Positions 51,201 through 63,131 of a DNA stretch of 64,000 nucleotides are shown here, in pieces. This stretch comes from Steromphala cineraria. Its lineage: Eukaryota > Mollusca > Gastropoda > Trochida > Trochidae. Both the position numbers and the translations under genes were made by a program. A model generated the notes under the pieces. The model worked only from the letters and a program-made list of their open reading frames with translations, was not told the origin of the DNA and did not search any database. The stretch's first letter is position 1; each line of letters opens with the position of its first letter. The stretch covers positions 65,879,971 to 65,943,970 of the forward strand of contig OU744720.1 of the NCBI GenBank assembly GCA_916613615.1, written 5' to 3'.

Positions 51201-51401
51201 CTTCATCCAAATCTAGGTCATTTAGTTGCATGGTTAGATATCCTGTCATGCAAAATAGTACCTTAGAAAATGAGAACTCTTTTTAACAAAGTATTTTATA
51301 CGAACAAATTGAAAAAACTTTATGCAGGACGAATTGCTATTTCAGAATGAATGCTTCTCTGCGGTACTGCCTAAACAACAATTTCGGACAATCTCAAGTT
51401 T

Positions 51402-51425
51402 GACAGTGACAGTGACAGTGACAGT
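51402..51425 (+). repeat. (GACAGT)n microsatellite
   Basis: Four tandem GACAGT-type hexamers in a row. Confidence 0.85.
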
Positions 51426-51882
51426 TTGATGCAATGTATTAATATATGAGATAAACAATAGACTGTCTGTTTTGAAATCTGTTGATATTCATTCAGGTAT
51501 GACTGAAAGATGTTTATCTAACGAAATGTATGTGGGTGGAGTTTAAAACAAGATTATCATGGTTCAACCAGACCTTTTGTCAATTGAACATAGTCGTACA
51601 GTAACTTTCATCCTCATATCTCATAAATACATAATAAAAAAAAACAAATGGCAGATTAGTTCGAAAACAAAATATACAGGAAAGTTGCAAACATCACATT
51701 ATTTTTTTTTTCAATTTCCAAATTTGTGAAAGTTTACCCTGGAAATTGGTCGAAAACGTGATAATAAACCTTACATGATCAATATACATTATTAGTTCCC
51801 TACTCCCCTCCATCATAAACATTTGCAACGTTGCCTCGCAGCTCTGTTAATCAATCAACTCCTATAAATCTAGGTCGAGAGG

Positions 51883-51916
51883 CTCTACCTGCAACCCCAC
51901 TGGATAGCAGGTAGAG
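51883..51916. repeat. Stem-loop at the left end of the 4.15-kb insertion
   Basis: CTCTACCTGC and GCAGGTAGAG form a perfect 10-bp stem around a 14-base loop. The shared motif GGCTATGGTTAAAAC follows at once. Confidence 0.75.
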
Positions 51917-51944
51917 AGCGGCTATGGTTAAAACAGGGTGGCAA

Positions 51945-51968
51945 AGCGCATACAGTACTGTATGCGCT
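51945..51968. repeat. Perfect 24-bp palindrome
   Basis: AGCGCATACAGT is followed directly by its reverse complement with no spacer. It sits within the left arm of the inferred insertion. I see no equivalent in the right arm. Confidence 0.85.
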
Positions 51969-52093
51969 GTTTTTGCTATGTTGCGTTACTTTCTCATATG
52001 GCAAAAATGTTCTAAGTATGCTTGATCGATTGGAATCCATTGCAAGAATTGTTTTCACCTATTTTCAATCTCGATAACAATTGCTCTTTTTCT

Positions 52094-52190
52094 TTATCCG
52101 CCCGCGAAATCTGAAAGCGTCCGGCCGACTGAAACATCAACAAACGCCGCCATCTTGTAAGTAGCGGGTGTACTCGTCGACCAATCAAAT
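52094..52190 (-). promoter_or_regulatory. CCAAT plus AAGATGGCGGC promoter-like module, left arm
   Basis: On the minus strand an ATTGG (inverted CCAAT box, 52,181-52,185) lies 28 bases upstream of AAGATGGCGGC (52,156-52,146). That word is known as the YY1-type element found at many animal transcription and translation starts. Its ATG opens a 19-codon frame (MAAFVDVSV...) that stops at 52,094. The patch is GC-rich against AT-rich surroundings and points outward, toward the left end of the insertion. Confidence 0.4.
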
Positions 52191-54473
52191 TGCGTCAAAT
52201 GATCTAAAAATAGATACAGCGCGGCGCTAATTTATGCATAGTGACCTTGCGTACTGACGTTCAAAGACGACGCGACGAACAAAAAAGCCTGCGCGACATC
52301 TAACATGATTGCTTCTTATGAAACAATTGAGACGGATGAAGGAAATTAAAAGAAAACTTTATTGACCATTGTTCATTTATTTTTCTCATGAATATTTGCC
52401 AGTCACTGTACATTTCGTAAATTCAATCTAATTTTAACAGCAAGATAAGAAATCGCGTCGCCAGTTTCTGAACTCTGTAAATATGCCGACTTGGTTTTTC
52501 GAGACGGTTTTTAAAAAAAATATCATTGAACGTCAAGAAATGTGTGACAAGTTAAATTTTGATCAAAATCGTTGTTATAATACTAGTATCTCATTGAATT
52601 TTATCAGTATCCCGGTACATATTTAGAAAGAATTTTCACGGAACACCGTCCGACGGATGATTTTCATCAGACTGAACAGTGAAATTCAATGTTCATATTT
52701 CAATTGTTTTTTAATATCAAATGATAAGACAGCCTTCATCGAAAAAACCTATGTTCAGAATTTAATTACGGATAGACCCACGGCATCACTATACATATGT
52801 TACAATGGTTATAAGTTTCGGATCCAGTTGTTAATTCTTTACGTTGTAAACAAAATCTATGAGGCATGAACGATATCAAATAAACACACTTAAATAACAG
52901 AACATATTATCAAAAATATAGATTTAGTTTGTGATTTACAAAACAATTAGGCCTCTCGTTATGATAGTGAACCATGTAATGTAAACGGTTGTTTTTATAC
53001 AATTATTTCATGTTTTATAAACTCAACGTTTATCTACAGGTCCGATATTTAGAAGGAAATAGAGTCTCAAACTCATCCAATTAACTAATGAAAACTCACA
53101 CTGACAGTTAATTCAAGAGGACATGTATTCTTTTTGTCATTTTTCACAAAATCTTTTTCAATAACTTACCCATGACATGTTCAATGTTCAATCACCAATA
53201 ATTAAGAGTAAACAATGTCGTAAAACTGATTGATGTTTTGTCCAAAGAACGATGAATTAGTCAGTATCGTGTGGTGGACATTGCGTTACCTGATGTTATT
53301 TCACATAGAGGCCGAAAATACCAGGCTTAAGTAACCTTTGTCTGATAATTTCTGTCGAAGTGAATCAACTGGCAATGCAAACAATTAAGAAAATGCGATG
53401 AAGTCATGATTTAAACGATCTTAACCGGAGTTGTGCAACACAGCAGAAATTAAACCCGTTTTCTGGTATAGGTATTAGATTTCATCAACGTTAATGTTGT
53501 AATTCATGTGCTCTGATTAATCTAACTGGAAAAAAAGGTCGAATGAATCGTTTGATATATGAATTTGTACAAGTATGTGCGCGAAGAAAATGTAGGCCTA
53601 TTTCCTTGCTAGGCTATGAATACAAACTGCAAAGTCGGTATAACATTGTTGCAATAAGACCAAAGTGAACACATTCTACGCTTCACGTAAAACTCAGAGA
53701 ATACGCAGGGAGATCATTGGACCTATTCAGCATAGATGAATTACCTGTTATTCAACCCTCACAAGCATGATGCTGCAATATTAGTTTTGGTGAGAAATCG
53801 TAATTATTTATCAGGATATGTATTAGATATTTGAAACAAACTTAACATGAAATTTGTAAAAATAAATATCTCGTGAACGCTTTGCTACTTCAACGTGGCA
53901 AGTTGGTCTGGTTAGAATAATGCCCAATCATGTCAGTATAAAATACTATTACTTTTCCGGAATGAATTTGCAGGTTGCACTTTCATAGTACCAAATCAAT
54001 CAGAAAAAAAGTATGGTTTCGTAATGTACAATCAAAAACATTCATACGTTCGAATGAGAACATGTATTTTGTTAATTTATTGCAAAAATAATATCTATAT
54101 AAAAGTACAAAGTCATTCTTTATTCATTTATGAAAACGTTTTCTTGACGGGTACATTAATATTTCAAAGTGATACATGACACAAAATCGGAAGATTAAAT
54201 CACGCGGTGTAAACGTTACCAAATTGGTGGTTACTTCTCGGAAATAGCCGATTCATTTCTGAAGATTCAAGTTGTATTCCCGAGGAACCAATGCATTGTT
54301 CAAGCTTTCAATAACGTCTGAGTTGTTCAGAATAATTTCTTTGGAGTTTTTGTATCTGCTATTCAGCTCCGCTCATCCGCGCAACGTTACATCCTTGAAG
54401 AACAAGAATGTGATATATGAGTTCAAGTTACGCTCTCATAATCTCATATCCATGAACTAGCGTTTTACTTTAA

Positions 54474-54664
54474 TATGACAAAGAGTAGGATGGATTACAA
54501 CGACTTTATTGTATTTGCATACGACGTTTCAAGGCAACTCCGTGCCCCTTCATACTTACCCGATGAAGGGACACGGAGTTGGCTTGATGGAGGGACAGGG
54601 AGTTGCCTTGAACCGTCGTATGCACATACAATAAAGAAGTTGTAATCCATCCTACTCTGTCATA
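54474..54664. mobile_element. 191-bp foldback MITE
   Basis: Nearly the whole element folds on itself: TATGACAAAGAGTAGGATGG and the following bases on the left are mirrored on the right with few changes. The centre has a second small hairpin, CCGTGCCCCTTCAT against ATGAAGGGACACGG. No coding capacity. Confidence 0.85.
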
Positions 54665-55055
54665 TGAACTACCAACTTCTATATGCCTCTCAAGAATTTG
54701 TTTTACTTTAAGCTATGTTTTGGGTAATGTAAATGTAAATTTTAAGTATTGACGAAGCCCTAGTCTCACGTTCTTCTTCGTCTGCAACGGAAATTTAATT
54801 CCAGGCCTCTCATTGTCACCGTCATTGTCATTTCCATTGTCATAATGTGATACATTTAAACCTGGTCTGAATGCTAGTTTAACTAAACTACCTTTCAAAA
54901 TTACGGTTTAAGTTAGACCAATGGTCTTGGTTTAACTAAACCACGACTAGCACTAAACCTGGTATAGAAAAAACTAGCTTCAAAATTACGGGCCAGAGAC
55001 TTTCAAATCTCTATTATTACTCTGCAAGCAGTATCATAAAGGAATAATTATTCAG

Positions 55056-55167
55056 TTTAACCATGAACGTAAAAAGCAAGTTATTTTTATCATTTGTATT
55101 GCGATAAGCGATTTAACCATGAACGTAAAAAGCACGTTATTTTTATCATTTGTATTGCGATAAGCGA
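55056..55167 (+). repeat. 56-bp tandem duplication
   Basis: Two adjacent 56-bp copies starting TTTAACCATGAACGT differ by one base (AAGCAAG against AAGCACG). Recent event. Confidence 0.9.
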
Positions 55168-55375
55168 TATATAGTTAAGCCAATATAGACAATTAGACAT
55201 GTATATATTTGATAATATTGTGCAATGACGTTGATGATATAAACTTAATGAAATATTATTGAAATCACTTCCATTGAAATTAATGTACATCAAACACTTA
55301 GACCCATATGTTAAAATACCTCTTGAACATATAATTTAATCAGCAAAAAATCCAACGGAGCACGATATTTTGTAA

Positions 55376-55491
55376 ACGATGTATGCTCGCCGTGACAATC
55401 TCGGATAAACCTCCGTTCCCACGACGAGGCTCCTCGTCTCGGTAACTGCGGAGCGTAGGGGAGCTCGTACCGAGGCGAGCATGATCGTCTA
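55376..55491. mobile_element. 116-bp GC-rich hairpin element with 12-bp flanking direct repeat
   Basis: ACGATGTATGCTCGCC on the left is mirrored by GGCGAGCATGATCGT on the right, and the centre holds ACGAGGCTCCTCGT. The direct repeat GATATTTTGTAA lies immediately outside both ends (55,364-55,375 and 55,492-55,503). It stands out as GC-rich in AT-rich DNA. A 12-bp target duplication would be unusually long; part of it may be chance. Confidence 0.7.
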
Positions 55492-55751
55492 GATATTTTG
55501 TAACTTGCGTGTCTTATCTCCGGTAAGATGACAGACCATTCATTTCGGGAATAATTCAGCCATGCAATTTTTCGTAATGCAAGATAAATAAAGTAAGCTA
55601 AATAAATATTGTTTAATTCAGAACGATCTAATACTTTTTACAATAACAATGCCACGACAGCGCTGCCGTATTCCTACAAGCGAAACACCGCTGTCGGCAC
55701 TGACGCTAATTGTATTCATGGTGACCTCGCTAGTGGTCAAGGTCGTTTCTG

Positions 55752-55812
55752 ATTGGCTGGCGCTTCCAAGATGGCAGCGCCCGATGCCGTTTCGTTGATT
55801 GCCGATGAATGA
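55752..55812 (+). promoter_or_regulatory. CCAAT plus AAGATGGCAGC promoter-like module, right arm
   Basis: Inverted counterpart of the module at 52,094-52,190. ATTGG at 55,752-55,756 precedes CCAAGATGGCAGCG, whose ATG (55,771) opens a 13-codon frame (MAAPDAVSLIADE) ending at 55,812. It points toward the right end of the insertion. The two short frames share MAA and a V-S pair, which suggests common descent. Confidence 0.4.
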
Positions 55813-55972
55813 AATGTAAAGTTTGATTTACAATAAATAACAACGCCGATAGAGATTTTTGAAGTCACCAAAACGTTAATTATATGAACAGGTAATGATT
55901 TGCAACAGTTTAAGTTGACTGCAACTTCAAAATAAAAAATCAGATTTCCACCCAGTTTTAACCATAGCCTGC

Positions 55973-56030
55973 TTCTGTCGTTAGTATGCGGCTCGATATG
56001 CGAGGATACAGCATTCGGCGACAGAAGTTT
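55973..56030. repeat. Stem-loop at the right end of the 4.15-kb insertion
   Basis: CTTCTGTCG and CGACAGAAG pair perfectly around a loop of about 40 bases. It lies just outside the inverted GTTTTAACCATAGCC motif. Its position mirrors the left-end stem-loop although its sequence is different. Confidence 0.65.
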
Positions 56031-56119
56031 CGGTCTACTATAAATCATACCTAGTGGTCTATGTGTTGTGAAGATTTATGGGGATTGACTCAATATGATG
56101 TGAGCTGATAGCGTGTCTT

Positions 56120-57820
56120 ACGCTGGATATTTCATTGAAGAGATTATTATATACTTCAACTTAATAATTCAGCTGATTTTCTTTGGGTTTACTAAAAACA
56201 ATTTCATTTACAAGATATACAAACACACACAAACATATATATATTGAAAACAGTGTTCATTTATAAAATTATTTTCAATATAATAATAATATTTTCATAG
56301 TTACATGAATAAAGATAATTTCCTACACAGTTTAAGTTGGAATTTGTTAATTAACCTTCATATATATTTGCAATTGCCAGTAATTAATATTTCTAGCAGT
56401 TACAAGTGAGTAACCTTGCATATGATTGTCAGGGATTAAATGTACTAACAGTATTATTTTCAATGAGTATGAATAAGTGATGTATACTGAGTTCTGGATA
56501 CTTTTCCATCTACTAACATCATTGTCCCTTATTAAAGGAGTTAACAACCCTAAAAGATACTTTAAAGTTTTAGTTTTAAAGGACATGTACCATAATGTAC
56601 ATGACCCTTCATCAAAAACAAGAGTCACAGCAAACCACAATTTAGAACTGAAAATTCAAATAAGACTTATGAGACAAAGAAAACATTTCTTTTAAATTAA
56701 CAAAGTGAAATGTATTGACATATTTTTCGATACAAATTTTACCGATGGGAAATTTACCTAGCATGGTTGTGATGGACCATGATGTCAATTGTACGATGTA
56801 ATGACAGAAGTAGCATTCTAAAAAAAAACAATGTCTTGATGGATAGTCATATTCTTTTCATTATGTTTTATGGATAATCACTAAACGAGCTGATTGTATA
56901 TGAAGTTATTTATTTCAAACATGATACTAAAATATGTAAAAAAAATATTAGAAAAATGAGATCACGTTATTTTTATAAAGTGAGACCTCGACACATCTAT
57001 TGCAGGACATCCTGCCCCTTGTGTAAATAAATTTTTGGTTAAATGATAAGAAAAATCACATAAGTATACCTGTATGTTCTTAAATTGCAAGTTCTTCAAA
57101 AAATTTCTCCACTTAAATCATCAAAAGATTATATAATGCAAGTTCGGTAAGAACAGTAGTGAAGAAAAGTATTACTAAATTTCTTAAAAATCCCTTTCAA
57201 ACATTTGACGTGTGACTTTTGACATAACGAAGGAGCCTGCGATTTACTATCTCATTTTTATTCATTTCATCCTTATCTGCACCTGCGGGAATGTTTCAAA
57301 CATAATTATCAGTCTGCTCGTTTGAGAATGATGCCATTCTGACTTTATTATGCAGCTACATTAATTCTATTCGCATCAAACAACTTCATCACTGGAATCA
57401 GCAAATGGGGGTCATTTAATTATTGATTCAGTCAATATTGAAAAAAGATCCTGAGGGTTTTAAAATGAAACTTTTTTCACTAATCATGTCAACCTTATTT
57501 TGTTTAAAAAGCAGATAAGACTTGTGTTTTAATGTTGTATGCTAGCATGTAGAGATACAAACAATGTAGAGACACCTTTTTATTTGGTCGAATTAGGTAA
57601 TTAATTTTGTACTTCTATTTATGAAAGGGACATAGTGTCCATCGCAGGATTCAGCTAAAATTATCAAGAATAAAGGTAACTACTGTTTATGATAATTAAT
57701 TAGCTCCTGTTTGATACTTCTTGGACCTTGCAACGCCAAAACAACAACATGGTTGGCTATGAGGTGTAATCTCAACCCCAACGAAAATGTGTGTTGAAGA
57801 GCAGAGTTTTTTTATTATTG
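56120..57820. other. AT-rich part of copy C, nothing recognised
   Basis: No gene, repeat array or inverted ends that I can support. The open frames are short and low-complexity. Confidence 0.45.
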
Positions 57821-57825
57821 CACAG

Positions 57826-58028
57826 CAGAGGTGAATAAACATAATTATGAACATCTTTCAACAATCCTAATTACTCAATGCAAAGACGTTATTAATTATA
57901 TAGAGATTGTGACGGCAAATGATTGCCATGAGATACTGATGATACTTCAGTTGACTTTATCATGGTCTCATGATTTTCTGGATACAGATGTCTGGAGACA
58001 AAAAATTCTTTGTTCAAGTATATTTTGA
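57826..58028 (+). other. Exon-like open frame (unrecognised protein)
   Basis: This is the most protein-like host frame in the window. It gives 66 codons with balanced composition, including HNYEHLSTILITQCKDVIN, NDCHEILMIL, and WSHDFLDTDVWRQK, then a stop. The frame is preceded by a T-rich tract and an acceptor-like GCACAGCAG at about 57,818-57,826, so it could be a terminal exon. The upstream exon would lie outside what I can recognise. I do not know the family. Chance open frames of this length do occur in the window. Confidence 0.3.
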
Positions 58029-58059
58029 CTGCTTGAAGTATGTAGGCCGTATGCCAATA

Positions 58060-58126
58060 GTGAGATGAGAGATCGAACTCCCTTAGTGAGAGAATATACG
58101 TGTCTCAGCCTCTCGAGGTCCGCCAC
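58060..58126 (-). repeat. Possible tRNA-derived SINE fragment
   Basis: On the minus strand GTGGCGGACCTCG resembles a tRNA A-box region, and GAGTTCGATCTC, about 50 bases later, resembles a B box (GTTCGANTC). No cloverleaf with a full acceptor stem is evident, so this is not called as a tRNA gene. A short tRNA-derived repeat is the best guess. Confidence 0.3.
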
Positions 58127-60379
58127 AAATAATGACTAAAATATTAGGTGAATGTAACCAAAACTGTCCTACAGATTCAAATGACTCCCGGAAAAAAATT
58201 TGCATTTGTTATGGCATTTTTGTTTGTTAGCGTATTTATTATCTGCAAATGCATCTGACATAACTGATTCATGTTGCTTTTGATAGTCAGTTTATATTAA
58301 TGACAACCTCAAAAAAAGATAATGAATTCGTAATCTGTTTTTAGGACCCATGCATTAATGGCGTTTAGCAGTTTAACCATCGTAATAGATTGCCTCTCAA
58401 TCGATTGCCAGCCGCATGCATGTACTTTTGTTGCTACCTACCATCCTACATAGCCAATACTCAGGAATAACTGCAGACCCATTAGGGAACCATGATATAT
58501 GAGCTAATGCCAAACAACCTAATTTGCTACTGCTTTGAATCTTCGTTAGTCTGACTTACAGAGAACGACCTTGACATGTATTATCTTAAAACATTTCGGA
58601 GCAGGTGGTGACCAATATAAGTATATTTTTGTTGTAAAAAATGTTTTATGATGTACATGTAGATTATTCAACAATCTTTTCATGCAAGGTCCTCGCATAT
58701 TGAGACCATACATGCCAAAGCTTCTTATGACCAAAGCGATGTTGTTTCGTTTTGTATAGATTATAATATGATGATTAAGACCATAACAATGAAAGAGCAT
58801 CATTGTTTTGTTCTATGGCGTTTCTCTTCATCACTTTAAAGACACTGTTTCTAATCCTTACGATATTTTTGCAATTACTATTCCTCAAAAATGCTGGCTT
58901 GGTTTGATTATCAAACTACTTCTATAAATCTTAGAGTCCAAATGATGTTGTAATATAAAAGTTCTCATTTTATGAATTGATATAAGCTTCCTATCATCAA
59001 ATTTGGATTGTTTATTACAAACAAGTTCTTAACCTTTTTTTCATGCTCATCAAAATTCCTTCTACAGTTGTTAAATCACTTTAATGGTATTAAATAGAAC
59101 GAAATTCAAACAAATTTATGCTTTAGAAGTTTTGCCCAATTGTCCAAGTAAATAATTTCCTGGCGCTTGAGATTTATGATATTATTCCTACAGAAAGCTA
59201 AGGATGATTCTACATTTTACATTGTTAAGTGAACACTACCTATCTGTGTCCTTCTACAACATCATTGTCATTTAAAGTAGTAGTTATTTTATAAAGTGTT
59301 TACATCATTAGACTTGTTGGATAACGATGTGTGTATCTACATAGAGAAACACATCATTTATATTTGCAAAGTATATTTAAATACATACAATTGAATGTAA
59401 TATCATGTTACTAAAGACGAATTATACCGTTATTAAAATGTACAAAATAGACCCTTTTAAAAACCTCTCATGCAGAATACAGACGGAAATGTTGTACATC
59501 ATCGTTAATACACAGATGAAAACTTCTAGTAAACTCAACAATATTAAGTACATTTACAAATTTTAATTTAAATATTTGAACAACAAACATAAAACCAAAG
59601 AAAGGATGCTAGCCACGGTTGAATAACAGGAAAGTCATTTCAAGTTACCTAGTTTATAAAGCTGCTTTTTAAATTCAAATAAACCGTCAATATGTTTACT
59701 GCAATATGATTGCATACTCCATGCCAACCAACAGAAATTTTGATTAAGATATCACATTTTTTATTTTGTGAGTTATCCAGATGTTTTCAGAGGGTCTTTT
59801 ATAATTGCAGCATATCTTGCAAAGAATATTTATAACATTTAAGAGAAAAAAATGATATGTTTTCAAAGAACTGATTACTTTAGAGAATAAAGGGAAACTC
59901 TACATATTTGATGTTTATTGACAAGATTTTAAGACAGAAAGGGTATGCCTTAATTTCAGAGTACTTGTATTCAATTTTATGACCCATTTTATGTATTCAA
60001 TTGACATGTAAGCAGTTAATATTTAATTCGCACGGTTCAAAATGCTATAGTTAAGCTATGCTTATTTCTAGTACCACCTGCCAGGTATGTGCACTAGCAA
60101 ACACGTAATATCATCCTGGTTCATTTTATTTATTATAATTTTTGTAATAAAATGTAACTGTAAGATACCAAGCCTGATGATATCTGCTGATAGACCGTGA
60201 TTACAATTTTCTTAATCTACTTCTTACTTTTTACGAGAAATTTTAATCAGTTTTCCACTTTAAACGTAATGTACTTACTTATATCCATTAGCATTAAGAT
60301 TTAAATCTAACCAGACCACACTTAATTTCAGTTTAATGATAATCATCAATGTTGTATAAAATGCCTAAAAATTCAGCTC

Positions 60380-61280
60380 ATAAGTTACCTCAATGTTTAA
60401 TTCAGTACTCAGCTACATACGTAATTAGTGTAATGAAATACAAACACAATGTATGTACAGATGTTCAACTCTTCTTGTCACGAAAGTATTGATAGACTCG
60501 GGGAAAGACTTCTTGATGATGCTAATCAAGAGGTCTATAATGAAACAAGTGAACTAATGCTTAGCTTCCCTAGCTGATACTCGTACATTGATCTACCATT
60601 GTGTAATCAGGATCACTTAAATATTTTAGTATCTCATTCACAGATATTGACATCGCACTCGCACAAATAAACATCATCTCAAAGTAGACAGCAATGTTGA
60701 TTAAAAATTCACCAGTGTTTTATTTCAATGTTACACTACCTATCAACGTTTGACTGAATCAAATTCAAACTACGTTAAAAAATGCATATACTTGAATTAC
60801 AGTAATAAATTGTGCATTGTGTGCAGATGGACAATAGTTGAGTAATATTACCATCATTATTTTTAGTTGCAAAATTTGAGAGTTGACAATTGTTGAATAA
60901 TGTTAACCTGGAATTTGATGTTGCAGTGTGAAATTGCAAGTTTTGGGAACAGGAATATAAATATTCCTTCTTCAATTCAGTGTTGTTAAAATCAAACACA
61001 ATTCTGAGAGTATTCAAAATATAGAGATTAAAAGACGTATTATTTATACCTACTTTATCAAATATTATTATGAATATTTGTTTTTCAAATTGTATATGTA
61101 TGCTTCATATTAAATTAAAATGGACTGATAATAGAAAAATGATCTTAATAGTATCAGTTCTGTATTAGGTTCAATGTTTTAATCAGTGCCCAGCACCACA
61201 AGTAATAAGTAAAACAAAGACAACGGTAAATATCTATTTGCACAACCCTTGCTGTCACGCAAGTACTGATAAACATACTT
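60380..61280 (+). repeat. Weak local duplication, about 0.8 kb apart
   Basis: 60,400-60,515 and 61,170-61,290 share ATTCAGTACTCAGC-like, then AACTC/AACCCTT..TGTCACG.AAGTA.TGATA blocks in order. The similarity is partial. The rest of the interval shows no gene. Confidence 0.4.
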
Positions 61281-62214
61281 TAGGAAGGTAAATATAACGA
61301 TTGTTTGTGTTGTTAATTAGGCACAGAAAACACATTAACCACTACAAAACGTGTACATTGCTTGAATGTGATTTATAATAAACATGATGTTAATATATAA
61401 CTTTTATCGTTTAGACAACAACTTCTAACTCTATAGAGAACCTTATCTTCACAAGTAGGATATACTTCCCGTTGATATATCCAATAAGATATTTCAATCT
61501 ATTTTAAAATTTGACACATCTATTTGTTATATGATTGCTCTTAGCCATTAATAATTGTTGAAGATGTTCACATAATCAATCTAATTGTAGAGATCATTAT
61601 GGCATGTTGGTGATTATTTACATCCTAATCAAAATTACATATACTAAGCTTGGTTGTAACTAGACAATTTGAAAAACTTGCAGTTTAAAAGAGATAATGA
61701 AAATCCAAGTTAAAATTTACCAACAAACGACAAAATGGATAAGATATGCTTACAATCTTTACAGGATAATTTTGAATTTGATATATATTTGAATATACAT
61801 AATTTCAAAAATGGTACATTTGGTGGTTGCAATAATAGATATGGAAAAAATCGTTTGATCTGAATCATAATTTAGCGATTAAGGGAAGACAATTTCATGA
61901 TGAAAAAGATTGTCATTTTTTGGATATTTGCATTGCTAAAGAAATGATTCTTAAGTAGTAATCTTTATGTTTTTTTATTCATATCAACATGTCAAATTCT
62001 AGTAACAGTTGTATTTTATCAAAAGCCATTTTGTAACACCGCTATGAACCTTGTAATTCGCAAATTCAGAAGATAAAGACATAAGATAAAAAACAGGCCT
62101 CATAACTGAATATGGCCTAAGTCAACTGTAATGATCCATAAAAAATGAAGAGAAATATGTGGTTAATGGATTTAACTCAAAAGAATCCAAAATATATTCT
62201 TATCAATCACAATG

Positions 62215-62370
62215 TACCCCGCAAAGCTTAGCGAGGACATAATGTTTTCCGGCTCCGTCCGTGGTTTTCATTGTATAAGCTCCGTCGGTGGTTTCCTGGT
62301 TTCACAATGCATTCGTTTCCACACCCTGGTTTCAAAATGCAATCGTTTCCATGTCCTAGCTGAAAAGAAA
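62215..62370 (+). repeat. Short tandem repeats in a GC-richer patch
   Basis: CTCCGTC.GTGGTTT occurs twice, then CCTGGTTTCA.AATGCA.T and CGTTTCCA form two units about 33 bp apart. The patch begins with CCCCGCAAAGCTTAGCGAGG. It looks like the remnant of a dispersed element; the family was not recognised. Confidence 0.5.
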
Positions 62371-63131
62371 CCTTAATATTGTTTACTTACGTCTGATGGG
62401 TTGTTAGCTTTAGTGATGGCGTTGAGTGTGAGTAACTGGCAAGTGCAACCTTAACTATGATCAAAGCCAGCCAACGTTCTCCAATTATCCAATCAGACTA
62501 TGTTGATTACTATTTTAGGTATCAAGTCAAAGATGCCAAATATAACGTGAAGGCACCTGACTTATCCTGTAAATACCGGGTCAAGTCCTTTTTTAGATAC
62601 ATCATGTAACCGTTTCATAACGTGTCACATTTGAATTATAAACATACTTATTTCATTCCTTTCATTTTGTCATTCAGACCTCTTGCGAACAATATTGTTC
62701 AAATATAAGCGGAAAAACCTTACTTCAACAGTGCGAACTCTTTGTATCCTTTCGTCTGTAAAGAAATCTTAAGTCAGAAAAGCAAGCAGATGGTAATAAA
62801 AGTTTGAGAATAGATTTACTTCATTGAAATCAGTTTGAAGTGTAACCAAACAGAGCTATCACTGAGAAAACAAGAAAAATAAATGTAATATACTTATATG
62901 AAATTCAACTAATTAAAGTGCAAATAAGTGATATTCGTTTACGTTTGCTGTATTCCACTATTGTTGAAATACAACATTATTCTTTCTTATAATACATATG
63001 TATAGATGAACAAATAATCTAAATAGGAGAATAAAATGTTTTAAACCTAAATTAAGTGCCATTATGTGTATTTTGCTTATGTAATCGTAAAATTACAGTC
63101 CAATATATCTGTCCTTTTGGTGACCTTTCTT

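Larger units (their letters stand above)
51880..56040. mobile_element. Inferred 4.15-kb insertion with inverted promoter-bearing ends
   Basis: Copy B at 46,270-46,430 runs continuously through the position where copy C is split between 51,880 and 56,040, so B keeps the empty site. The ends of the extra DNA are inverted relatives. Each has a perfect stem-loop, then GGCTATGGTTAAAAC and GGGTGG, and about 200 bp further in a GC-rich AAGATGGCNGC with a CCAAT box. The flanks both carry CTATAAATC, a possible worn target duplication. No long frame lies inside, so the element appears non-autonomous. It contains the smaller elements at 54,474-54,664 and 55,376-55,491. A duplicated pair of host promoters is the alternative. 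Confidence 0.55.
51100..59400 (+). repeat. Partial segmental duplication, copy C
   Basis: Colinear blocks link it to the last part of copy B. 51,780-51,880 plus 56,040-56,115 match 46,270-46,430. 58,460-58,560 matches 48,565-48,660 (AATTTGCTACTG and AATCTTCGTTAGTCTGACT). 59,200-59,370 matches 50,040-50,235 and 29,040-29,215. It is more diverged than A is from B and is interrupted by the insertion at 51,880-56,040. The outer limits are uncertain. Confidence 0.6.

Noticed and set aside
55737..56048. 103-codon minus-strand frame
   Set aside because: It overlaps the right arm, promoter-like module and terminal hairpin of the inferred insertion. Its composition follows the DNA structure, not a protein.
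58060..58126. A functional tRNA gene
   Set aside because: Box-like words are present, but no acceptor stem pairing or anticodon arm can be made convincingly. It is kept only as a possible SINE fragment.
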